This document shows, in pieces, positions 52,564 to 60,499 of a DNA stretch of 64,000 bases. The stretch is taken from assembly GCA_027489335.1 (NCBI GenBank), contig JAIXZX010000004.1, forward strand, positions 186,001 to 250,000, read 5' to 3'. The notes under the pieces are model-generated. The model worked only from the letters and a program-made list of their open reading frames with translations, made no database searches and had not been told where the DNA came from. The position numbers were made by a program, and so were the translations under genes. This DNA is from Caulobacteraceae bacterium. Its GTDB lineage: Bacteria > Pseudomonadota > Alphaproteobacteria > Caulobacterales > Caulobacteraceae. Each line of letters begins with the position of its first letter. Position 1 is the first letter of the stretch.

Positions 52564-53661
52564 ATGGCGCCCATGATCGTCTTCTGGATTGCGGTTGGGG
52601 TGATCTCTGCCGCCGTAGCGGGTCTCATCCTGCGCCGCGCCGCCCGCGCGGCGGCCGGAGGCGGCGACGCCGATTCGACCCTGCCCCTCTATCAGCGCCA
52701 GTTGTCCGAGATCGAGTACCTCGCCGAGCGGGGTCTGATCGCCGCTGACGAACGCCGCAGCGCCCACGCCGAGGCGGCCCGCCGTCTGCTGTCGGCCGCC
52801 GACGCCGCTGGCCCAGCCTGGAGCGTTTCAGCGACCTCTCGTCCCATTCTCGTCGGCCTCGCGGTCGTGGCGCCCGTGGCGGCCCTTGGCCTCTATCTCG
52901 CCTTCGGTTCGCCTGGGTATAGCGACCAGCCCTACGCCCAGCGTCTCGATCAGTGGCGCGCTGCGCCACCGACCCAGCTGGACGCCCCGCAGATGGCCGC
53001 CGTCCTGCGCTCGGTGACCGCTGAGCGCCCGAATGACCCCGAGCCCTTCCGGTTTCTCGCGATCGCCGAAATGGCCTCCGGCGACGCCCCGGCCGCCGCT
53101 CGCGCCCTGCGCGAGGCCCTTCGGCTGGCGCCCGACCGGTCCGACCTCTGGGAGTCCCTTGGCGAAGCCCTGATGGTCGCCGCCGAGGGCGAGGTGACGC
53201 CTCAATCCGCCGCGGCCTTCCAGAGGGCCCTGGAGCAGGATCCAACAGCGGCCACCGCCAGGTTCCATCTGGCTCGGGCCCAGATCGAGGCTGGCGAGGT
53301 TCAGGCCGGGCTGACTCAATGGCGCGCCTTGCTTGCCGATTTGCCCGCGTCCGACCCCCGCCGCCCAGTGCTGCAGGCCGCGATCGCTGACGTGGCCGCA
53401 GGCCCGCGGCCAACCCCCGCCCCCCCGGCCGGGACCGTCGGCGCGCCGGAGATCGCCGCCATGGTCGAGGGGCTGGCCTCCAGGCTCGCCGCCGAGCCTG
53501 ACGATCCGGAGGGCTGGGTCCGGCTGGTCCGGTCCTACAGCGTCCTGGGCGACACCGCGCGACGGGACGCGGCCTTGACCCAGGCCAATGCGCGCTACGC
53601 CGACAATCCCCAGATATTGCGCGAACTCGCCCAGGCGGCGGAAGCGGAGCCCATGAGATGA
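52564..53661 (+). CDS. ccmI: Cytochrome c maturation protein CcmI (CycH)
   Basis: This 365-residue membrane protein has an N-terminal helix (IVFWIAVGVISAAVAGLILR), a cytoplasmic loop containing LYQRQLSEIEYLAERGLI, a second helix (ILVGLAVVAPVAALGLYLAF) and a periplasmic TPR region (residues 145-350) that presents apocytochrome c to the heme ligation complex. The start at 52564 or 52573. The gene overlaps ccmE by ATGA and leads the ccmI-E-F-H operon. Confidence 0.94.
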   Translation: MAPMIVFWIAVGVISAAVAGLILRRAARAAAGGGDADSTLPLYQRQLSEIEYLAERGLIAADERRSAHAEAARRLLSAADAAGPAWSVSATSRPILVGLAVVAPVAALGLYLAFGSPGYSDQPYAQRLDQWRAAPPTQLDAPQMAAVLRSVTAERPNDPEPFRFLAIAEMASGDAPAAARALREALRLAPDRSDLWESLGEALMVAAEGEVTPQSAAAFQRALEQDPTAATARFHLARAQIEAGEVQAGLTQWRALLADLPASDPRRPVLQAAIADVAAGPRPTPAPPAGTVGAPEIAAMVEGLASRLAAEPDDPEGWVRLVRSYSVLGDTARRDAALTQANARYADNPQILRELAQAAEAEPMR

Positions 53662-54179
53662 GCGGTTGGTTGCCCAAGTCCCGTAAGGCCCGGCGTCGGC
53701 TGGTGGTCCTGTCGGCGGTGGCGCCCGTGCTGGCGCTGGCCGTCGGTCTGACGCTCTGGGGGCTGTCGGACTCGATCTCCTATTTCTACACCCCGGCCCA
53801 GGCGGCGGAGACGAAGCCGGAGCCCGGCCGCACCATCCAGCTCGGCGGGCTCGTCCAGGGCGGCAGCGTGGTCAAGCATCCGGACGGCCGGCTGGAATTC
53901 GTGGTCGCCGATCAGATCACCGCCGCGCCCGTGGTGTTCCAGGGCGATCCGCCCGATCTGTTCCGCGAGGGCCAGGGGGTGGTGGCCACCGGCGCCTTCC
54001 GCGAGGACGGCGTGTTCGAAGCCCGTCGTCTGCTGGCCAAGCACGATGAGACCTACATGCCCCGCGACCTTCAGAACGCGCTGAAGGAACAGGGCGAGTG
54101 GCGCGGCGACGGCGCCGCGCGCGAGCCGGACGCCCAGGATCCGGCGGGCGCGCCCTATGGCGGGGCGGCTGGCCGATGA
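53658..54179 (+). CDS. ccmE: Heme chaperone CcmE (CycJ)
   Basis: This 173-residue membrane-anchored periplasmic heme chaperone has an N-terminal anchor (RLVVLSAVAPVLALAVGLTL), OB-fold strands (IQLGGLVQGGSVVKHPDGRL), and the heme-binding histidine in LAKHDETYMP, followed by a disordered tail. The family motif is HxxxY. It overlaps ccmI and ccmF starts by ATGA. Confidence 0.95.
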   Translation: MSGWLPKSRKARRRLVVLSAVAPVLALAVGLTLWGLSDSISYFYTPAQAAETKPEPGRTIQLGGLVQGGSVVKHPDGRLEFVVADQITAAPVVFQGDPPDLFREGQGVVATGAFREDGVFEARRLLAKHDETYMPRDLQNALKEQGEWRGDGAAREPDAQDPAGAPYGGAAGR

Positions 54180-56200
54180 TCGTCGAGGTCGGCGCCTTCG
54201 CCCTTATCCTCTCTTTGATCCTGTCCGTGCTGCAGACTGGCGCCTCGACCCTCGCGCGGGTCCGGCGCGCCCCGGTCCTGGCGGCCGTCGGGGAGGGAGC
54301 GGCGATCGCAGCCTTCTTCACCCTGGCGGTTTCCTTCGCCACCCTGATCTACGCCTTCGTGGTGTCGGATTTCAGCGTCGCCAACGTGGCCACCAACTCC
54401 CACAGCGCCAAGCCGTTGCTCTACCGGGTCGGCGGGGCCTGGGGCAGCCATGAAGGCTCCATGCTCATGTGGTGCCTGGCCCTGACCGGCTTCGGGGCCC
54501 TGCTGGCGGGCTACGGTCGGGGCCTGACCGCCGGGCTGAAGGCCGTGGCGGTGGCGACCCAGGGCGCCCTGGGCATCGCCTTCCTGGCCTATACGGTGTT
54601 CGCCTCCAATCCGTTCTGGCGGCTGACCGACCCGCCGGTGGAGGGCCGCTCGCTCAATCCCCTGCTGCAGGACCCGGCCCTGATCCTGCACCCGCCCTTC
54701 CTCTATGTGGGCTATGTGGGCCTGTCGGTGGTCTTTTCCCTGGCCATCGCTGCGCTGGTGGAGGGTCGCGCCGACGCCGCCTGGGCCCGCTGGGTGCGGC
54801 CCTGGACCCTGGCGGCCTGGAGCGCGCTCACCGTCGGCATCACGCTCGGGGCCTTCTGGGCCTATTACGAACTTGGCTGGGGCGGCTGGTGGTTCTGGGA
54901 TCCGGTGGAGAACGCCAGCTTCATGCCCTGGCTGATCGCCACGGCCCTGCTGCATTCGGCCGTGGTGACGGAGCGCCGCGGCGCCCTGCCAGGCTGGACC
55001 ATCTTCCTGGCGCTTGGGGGCTACACCTTCTCCATGCTCGGCGCCTTCCTGGTGCGCTCGGGCGTGCTGACCTCGGTTCATGCCTTCGCCGTCGATCCCA
55101 CCCGTGGCGTGCTGCTGCTGACCATCCTTGGGGTGACGGCGGGGCTCGGCTTCGCCCTGTTCGCCTGGCGAGCGCCGGCCATGGCCAGGGGCGGCATGTT
55201 CGCCCCCATCAGCCGCGAGAGCGCGCTGGTGCTGAACAACATCCTGCTGGCGGCGGCCACCGCCACGGTCCTGTTGGGCACCCTCTATCCCTTGATCCGC
55301 GAGGCCATGGCCGGTGAAGCCATCTCGGTGGGGCCGCCCTATTTCAATCTGACCTTCACCCCGCTGATGTTCATCCTGCTGCTGCTGCTGCCGGCTGGGC
55401 CCCTGCTGGCCTGGAAGCGGGCGGACGCCGGCGCCGCCCTCCAGCGGCTCTGGGTCGCAGCCCTGTTGGCGGCCATGGCGGCGGTGGCGACCCTGGCGCT
55501 GGCCGAGCCTCGCAGCCTGTTCGGCGCCGCGGGCCTGGCGCTCGGGGTGTGGCTGATCATCGGCTCGGCGACCGAGGTCGCTGAACGCATCCGCCTGTTC
55601 CGCGCTCCCCGCGGCGAAGTTCTTCGCCGTCTGGGAGGCCTGCCCCGGGGGACCTGGGGCATGACGCTCGCCCACGCCGGCCTGGGGGTCTTCGTCCTTG
55701 GGGCGGTCTTCGAGACCACCTGGAAAGCCGAGACCGCCGAGGTCCTGGCCATTGGCCAGCGCCTGGAGGTGGCCGGCTATGTGGTGGCCCTGGAGAACGT
55801 GGCGCCGGTTCAGGGCCCCAACTATGAGGCTGAGCAGGCCACCCTGCGCGCCTTCGCGCCGGACGGAACCCTGGCCTGCATGGCGCGCCCCGAGCGGCGG
55901 CTCTATTCGGCGGGCGGACAGACCACCTCGGAAGTGGCCATCTGCACCCGCGGTCTCAGCCATCTCTATGTCGTCCTGGGCGAGCGGAGGTCAGGCGCCG
56001 ATGGGCAGCCCGTCTGGCTTGTGACCGGCTACTGGAACCCCTGGGCCCTGCTGATCTTTCTGGGACCTGGCCTGATGGCGCTGGGCGGCGTTGTGTCCCT
56101 CTCGGATCGCCGTCTGCGGCTCGCTGTGGGGCGTCGCGCGGCGCAGGCGCAGCCTGCGGGACCCGAGCCGGCGCCCAAGCCTCTGGGAGAACCGGCATGA
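54176..56200 (+). CDS. ccmF: Cytochrome c heme lyase subunit CcmF (CycK)
   Basis: This 674-residue integral membrane protein has about 14-15 helices and the tryptophan-rich heme-handling WWD motif GWGGWWFWDPVENASFMPW. It ligates heme to apocytochrome with CcmH and CcmI. The start at 54176 overlaps the ccmE stop. The C-terminal periplasmic domain (GQRLEVAGYVVALENVAPVQ) is typical. The gene overlaps ccmH. Confidence 0.96.
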   Translation: MIVEVGAFALILSLILSVLQTGASTLARVRRAPVLAAVGEGAAIAAFFTLAVSFATLIYAFVVSDFSVANVATNSHSAKPLLYRVGGAWGSHEGSMLMWCLALTGFGALLAGYGRGLTAGLKAVAVATQGALGIAFLAYTVFASNPFWRLTDPPVEGRSLNPLLQDPALILHPPFLYVGYVGLSVVFSLAIAALVEGRADAAWARWVRPWTLAAWSALTVGITLGAFWAYYELGWGGWWFWDPVENASFMPWLIATALLHSAVVTERRGALPGWTIFLALGGYTFSMLGAFLVRSGVLTSVHAFAVDPTRGVLLLTILGVTAGLGFALFAWRAPAMARGGMFAPISRESALVLNNILLAAATATVLLGTLYPLIREAMAGEAISVGPPYFNLTFTPLMFILLLLLPAGPLLAWKRADAGAALQRLWVAALLAAMAAVATLALAEPRSLFGAAGLALGVWLIIGSATEVAERIRLFRAPRGEVLRRLGGLPRGTWGMTLAHAGLGVFVLGAVFETTWKAETAEVLAIGQRLEVAGYVVALENVAPVQGPNYEAEQATLRAFAPDGTLACMARPERRLYSAGGQTTSEVAICTRGLSHLYVVLGERRSGADGQPVWLVTGYWNPWALLIFLGPGLMALGGVVSLSDRRLRLAVGRRAAQAQPAGPEPAPKPLGEPA

Positions 56201-56670
56201 CCGCCCTTGGCCGCTGGCTGGTCGTGGCCTGCGCCGTCCTCTGCCTGGGCGCAGCGTCTGACCCCGGCGAGCGGCTGGCTGATCCGGCCCAGGAGGCCCG
56301 GGCGCGGGCCCTCTTCAAGGAAGTCCGCTGCCTGGTCTGCCAGAACGAGTCCATCGACGCCTCCAATGCTGAACTGGCCCAGGATCTGCGGGCCATCGTG
56401 CGTCAGGAGGTGGCCCAGGGGCGTAGCGACGTGGAGGTTCGCCGCTTCCTGACCGACCGCTACGGCGAGTACGTGCTGCTGAAGCCCCGGTTCAGCTGGG
56501 CCAACGCCGCCCTTTGGCTGTTCCCGTTGGTGGTCGTGCTGGCCGGGGCGGGCCTGTTGATCGGCCGCTGGCGCACACCTGAGGCTGAATCCGACCTCAC
56601 CGGCGCGGAGACCGACGCCCTGGCGCGGCTCGCCGATGATCCCGGGACTGACCGAGGTTCGGCCTCATAG
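56197..56670 (+). CDS. ccmH: Cytochrome c maturation protein CcmH (CycL)
   Basis: This 157-residue protein has a signal peptide, the thioredoxin-like redox motif RCLVCQNESIDASNAELAQD (CxxC), and a C-terminal anchor (ALWLFPLVVVLAGAGLLIGR). It reduces the apocytochrome CxxCH cysteines for heme attachment. The gene overlaps ccmF by ATGA. ccmG, often placed between ccmF and ccmH, is absent here, as in the rhizobial cycHJKL order. Confidence 0.95.
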   Translation: MTALGRWLVVACAVLCLGAASDPGERLADPAQEARARALFKEVRCLVCQNESIDASNAELAQDLRAIVRQEVAQGRSDVEVRRFLTDRYGEYVLLKPRFSWANAALWLFPLVVVLAGAGLLIGRWRTPEAESDLTGAETDALARLADDPGTDRGSAS

Positions 56671-56800
56671 CCGCCGTGAACCCGCGCTATAGCTTGCGAA
56701 TTGGTAAGTTGTGATCGGTTGCGCATCGGCGCATCCATCCTAGCTAGGGGTAGGCGGGCATGTGCTATGACCCCAAGAGCCCGCAAGGAATCGAAGGCCC

Positions 56801-58348
56801 ATGACTTCTAAGAAGACCGGTTATCTTCTCGGCGCCGTCGCCGGCATTGGTGTCGCCGCAGCCGCCCTGGCGGCCACCGATGTCGGCCTGACCCTGGCTG
56901 AAAAGTCTGGGCCGTCCATGCCGGTGATCCGCGCCTCAACCGCGCCGGTCTTTGCGCCGCCGCCCGGCGCGCCCTTGTCCTTCGCTGACATTTTCGAGCA
57001 GGTGTCGCCGGCCGTGGTCTCGGTGAACGTGACATCCCGCGCCGACGCCAGCGTGCTGCGCCAGATCCCGGGCTTCGAAGGCCTGCCCTTCGGCATCATC
57101 CCCCGGGCGCCCGGGGGCGGTGAGGAGGACGGCGAAGAGGAACAGCAGGGCCCCACCCAGATGTCGGCGGGCTCGGGCTTCTTCATCTCGGCCGATGGCT
57201 ACATCGTCACCAACAATCACGTCGTGGAGAACGCCGAGGAGATCAAGGTCGTGCTCAAGGACGAGCGCGAGCTGGTGGCCGAGATCGTCGGCCGCGACGA
57301 GGCTACTGATCTGGCGGTGCTGAAGGTCAAGGGGGCCAACTTCCCCTATGTGAGCTTCGAGAATGACGCGGTGCCGCGGGTCGGCGACTGGGTGATCGCC
57401 GTCGGCAACCCGTTCGGCCTGACCGCCACGGCCACCTCCGGCATCGTCTCGGCCTATGGCCGCGATATCGGCGAGACCTTCGTCGACTTCATCCAGATCG
57501 ACGCCCCGATCAACCGGGGCAATTCCGGCGGCCCGACCTTCGACATCTATGGCCGCGTGATCGGCGTCAACACGGCCATCTTCTCGCCGTCCGGCGGGTC
57601 GGTGGGCATCGGCTTCGCCATCCCTGCGGCCACCGCCGACACAATCACCAAGCAACTGATCGCCAGCGGCAGCGTGACCCGCGGCTATATCGGCGCGACC
57701 ATTCAGAACTACACCCGTGAAATGGCCGAGGCTCAGGGCCTTGGCGACCAACGCGGCGCCATCGTCTCCGACACCGTGCCCGGCGGCCCCTCGGCCCGCG
57801 CGGGCCTGCAGCCCGGCGACGTGGTGATCTCGGTCAATGGCGTGGCCGTTGGCACCTCTTCGGAGCTGACTCGGGAAGTGGCCAAGGCCTCGGCTGGCGA
57901 CACCCTGCGCCTGGAAGTGATCCGCGGCGACGCCCGCCGGACGATCCAGGTCCGCTCCGGCGTCCGTCCCAACGAACGTGAGCTGGCCGCCAATGACAAC
58001 AGCGGCGGCCCCTCCACCCCCCGGGGCCAGACCCCCGACCAGCCCGCCGCGCCTCAAGTGCTGGGCATGACGTTGGCCCCCATCGACGACGCCGCCCGTC
58101 GCAGCTTCGGCATCGCCGCCGAGGTGCGCGGGGTTGTGGTCACCGCGCTCGCCTCCAGCTCAGACGCCGCTCGAAAGGGTCTGCGCCGGGGCGACGTGAT
58201 CGTCCGGGCCAACAGCCGCGTGATCGCCGCCGCCAGCGACCTGGCGGCCGAGGTCGAGGCGGCCCGCAAGGCCGGCCGGCCCAGCGTCCTGGTCGGGGTC
58301 AGCCGTGATGGCCGCACCCTCTTCCTTCCGCTGGATATCGCGCAGTAG
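56801..58348 (+). CDS. degP: DegP/HtrA-type periplasmic serine protease
   Basis: This 515-residue protein has an N-terminal signal or anchor (LLGAVAGIGVAAAALAATDV), a protease domain with His140 (TNNHVV), Asp170 (DEATDLAVL) and Ser242 (NRGNSGGPTF), then two PDZ domains (about 290-385 and 415-510). It degrades or refolds misfolded envelope proteins. The acidic insertion GEEDGEEEQQG lies before the catalytic histidine, like the LA-loop region. The 130-base gap upstream of it holds no gene. It precedes a two-component pair, as in rhizobia. Confidence 0.94.
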   Translation: MTSKKTGYLLGAVAGIGVAAAALAATDVGLTLAEKSGPSMPVIRASTAPVFAPPPGAPLSFADIFEQVSPAVVSVNVTSRADASVLRQIPGFEGLPFGIIPRAPGGGEEDGEEEQQGPTQMSAGSGFFISADGYIVTNNHVVENAEEIKVVLKDERELVAEIVGRDEATDLAVLKVKGANFPYVSFENDAVPRVGDWVIAVGNPFGLTATATSGIVSAYGRDIGETFVDFIQIDAPINRGNSGGPTFDIYGRVIGVNTAIFSPSGGSVGIGFAIPAATADTITKQLIASGSVTRGYIGATIQNYTREMAEAQGLGDQRGAIVSDTVPGGPSARAGLQPGDVVISVNGVAVGTSSELTREVAKASAGDTLRLEVIRGDARRTIQVRSGVRPNERELAANDNSGGPSTPRGQTPDQPAAPQVLGMTLAPIDDAARRSFGIAAEVRGVVVTALASSSDAARKGLRRGDVIVRANSRVIAAASDLAAEVEAARKAGRPSVLVGVSRDGRTLFLPLDIAQ

Positions 58349-58375
58349 GCTGACGTCACAGTCACGGGGGCGGGA

Positions 58376-59047
58376 ATGCGGATTCTGATTGTCGAGGACG
58401 ACCTGGAGGCCGCCGCCGTCATGGTGCGCGGCCTCACCGAAAGCGGCCACGAGTGTGTGTCCGCCGCCGACGGGGAGGCGGGGCTCGGCGAGGCCCGCCA
58501 GGGCGAGTTCGACGTGATGATCGTCGACCGTATGATGCCCAAGATGGACGGGGTCACCCTGGTGGAAACCCTGCGTCGGGAAGGCGATCAGACGCCCGTC
58601 CTGTTCCTCTCAGCCCTGGGTGAGATCAACGACCGGGTCGATGGCCTCAAGGCCGGAGGCGACGACTATCTGGTCAAGCCCTACGCCTTCGCCGAGCTGA
58701 TCGCCCGGGTCGAGGCCCTGGCCCGGCGGCGGGAGACGGGGTCGGTCCAGACCCTGCTGCGGGTCGGCGAACTGGAGATGGACCTGATTGGCCGCACCGT
58801 CCATCGGCAAGGCCGAGAGATCGACCTGCAGCCCCGGGAGTTCCAGCTCCTGGAGTTCATGATGCGTCATGCCGGTCAGGCGGTGACCCGGACCATGCTG
58901 CTGGAGAAGGTCTGGGAGTATCACTTTGATCCGCAGACCAATGTGATCGATGTCCACGTCTCGCGGCTGCGGTCCAAGATCGACAAGGGCTTCGACCGGC
59001 CGATGCTGCAGACGGTGCGCGGCGCGGGCTACCGGCTCGACGCGTAA
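58376..59047 (+). CDS. OmpR-family response regulator, FeuP-like by context
   Basis: This 223-residue regulator has a receiver with Asp51 (VMIVDRMMPKMDG) and YLVKPYA, and an OmpR winged helix (LQPREFQLLEFMMRHAGQAV, TNVIDVHVSRLRSKIDKGFD, TVRGAGYRLDA). It lies 27 bases after degP and 12 before its probable kinase. The order cycHJKL-degP-regulator-kinase-glnE matches the feuPQ locus of rhizobia; orthology to FeuP is an inference. Confidence 0.93.
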   Translation: MRILIVEDDLEAAAVMVRGLTESGHECVSAADGEAGLGEARQGEFDVMIVDRMMPKMDGVTLVETLRREGDQTPVLFLSALGEINDRVDGLKAGGDDYLVKPYAFAELIARVEALARRRETGSVQTLLRVGELEMDLIGRTVHRQGREIDLQPREFQLLEFMMRHAGQAVTRTMLLEKVWEYHFDPQTNVIDVHVSRLRSKIDKGFDRPMLQTVRGAGYRLDA

Positions 59048-59059
59048 AGGGGCGCCGAC

Positions 59060-60460
59060 ATGCGCCTGCCGCGCATCTTCCGCACCACGCCCTTCCGGCT
59101 GACCCTGCTGTTCCTGGCCCTGTTCGCGGCCTCGGCCAGCGCGTTTCTGGCCTATATCTATATCGCGACCGCCGGCGAGGCGACGCGGCGGGTCGACCAG
59201 TTGATCACCCGCGAAATGCGCACCCTGCAGAGCGCCTATGGCCGCGCCGGCGCCGACGCTCTCAACCAGGCGCTGATCGAACGGGCGGCCAGCGAGCGAC
59301 CCTATCTCTATCTGCTGATGAAGCCTGACGGGACGCGTATCTCCGGCTCCATCGAGGAGTCGCCGCTGGAGTCGTTCAATGGCGAGGCCACCTGGACCAG
59401 CTTCCAGGTGACGGAGTTCGACGTCCAGGGCCGCGAGATCGACCGGCCGGCCCGGGGGCTCCAGGAGCGGCTGTCGGGCGGCGAAATCCTGTTCGTCGGC
59501 GCCGATATCGCCGAGGACGAGGCCTATGTGGTCAAGATCGTCCGGGCCCTGTGGGGCGCCGGCGCCCTGATCATCGTCCTGGGCCTGGCCGGCGGGGTTG
59601 TGGTCAGCCGCAATGTCAGCCGGTCCATGACCGGGCTCACCAATGTGGTGGACGCCGTGCGCAACGGCGACCTCAGCGCCCGGGCGCCGGTGCGCGGGAC
59701 GCGGGATGAGCTGGACGAACTGGCCGTGGGCCTGAACGAGATGCTCGACCGTCTGGAGCGATCCATGGCCGGGCACAAGCACACCGGCGACGCCATCGCT
59801 CACGACCTGCGTTCGCCCCTGACCCGCCTGCGGGCGCGGCTGGAGACCTCATTCCTCGACCTTGAGGCCGGCCGTGGCGATCCACAGGCCGCGTTCGCCC
59901 AGGCGCTCGACGATACGGACGGGGTGCTGAAGACCTTCGGGGCGGTGCTGGCCATTGCGAGGCTGCAGGCGGCTGGCGCGGCGCCGGATCCGGTATTGTT
60001 TGATCCCGCCGACCTCGCCGCCGATATCTGTGAACTCTACGAGCCGCTCTGCGAGGATGACGGCCTGGATTTCAAGGCCGAACTCGCCCGGGGCATGACC
60101 ATCCGGGCCAACCGGGAGTTCATGGCCCAGGCGCTGGCCAACCTGATGGACAACGCCATCAAGTACACGCCCAAGGGCGGGGCCATCATGCTGCGGGTCC
60201 GACGTCGCTCCTCGGGCGAGGTGGAGTTCTCCGTGACCGACACCGGTCCTGGCGTGCCTGAGGAGGACCGGGCCCGGGTGGTGGAGCGCTTTGTCCGGCT
60301 GGAGAACAGCCGCAACCTGCCAGGCGCGGGCCTTGGTCTGTCCCTCGTGGCCGCCGTCGCCGAGGCCCATGGCGGTCGGGTGGAGCTGTCGGAAGGACCT
60401 GGCAAGGTCGGCGAGATCGGACCTGGCCTGCGGGTGGCGGTGATCCTTCCCCCCGCCTGA
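59060..60460 (+). CDS. Membrane sensor histidine kinase, FeuQ-like by context
   Basis: This 466-residue kinase has TM1 about 12-36, a periplasmic domain about 37-160, TM2 about 163-184, a HAMP domain (VSRSMTGLTNVVDAVRNGDL), H-box AIAHDLRSPLTRLRARLETS with His248, and ATPase motifs ALANLMDNAIKYTPKGG, DTGPGVPEEDR and GAGLGLSLVAAVAEAHGG. It pairs with the preceding regulator. No separate small inhibitor gene (FeuN-type) fits in the 27-base gap after degP. Confidence 0.93.
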   Translation: MRLPRIFRTTPFRLTLLFLALFAASASAFLAYIYIATAGEATRRVDQLITREMRTLQSAYGRAGADALNQALIERAASERPYLYLLMKPDGTRISGSIEESPLESFNGEATWTSFQVTEFDVQGREIDRPARGLQERLSGGEILFVGADIAEDEAYVVKIVRALWGAGALIIVLGLAGGVVVSRNVSRSMTGLTNVVDAVRNGDLSARAPVRGTRDELDELAVGLNEMLDRLERSMAGHKHTGDAIAHDLRSPLTRLRARLETSFLDLEAGRGDPQAAFAQALDDTDGVLKTFGAVLAIARLQAAGAAPDPVLFDPADLAADICELYEPLCEDDGLDFKAELARGMTIRANREFMAQALANLMDNAIKYTPKGGAIMLRVRRRSSGEVEFSVTDTGPGVPEEDRARVVERFVRLENSRNLPGAGLGLSLVAAVAEAHGGRVELSEGPGKVGEIGPGLRVAVILPPA

Positions 60461-60499
60461 GATTTGCCACAGGCCTGACTGACCCCGCAGACTGCCCCC

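Noticed and set aside
54155-55963. 600-codon minus-strand open frame opposite ccmF
   Set aside because: Composition is low-complexity Gln/Gly/Arg with no recognisable domain; ccmF with its WWD motif occupies the plus strand.
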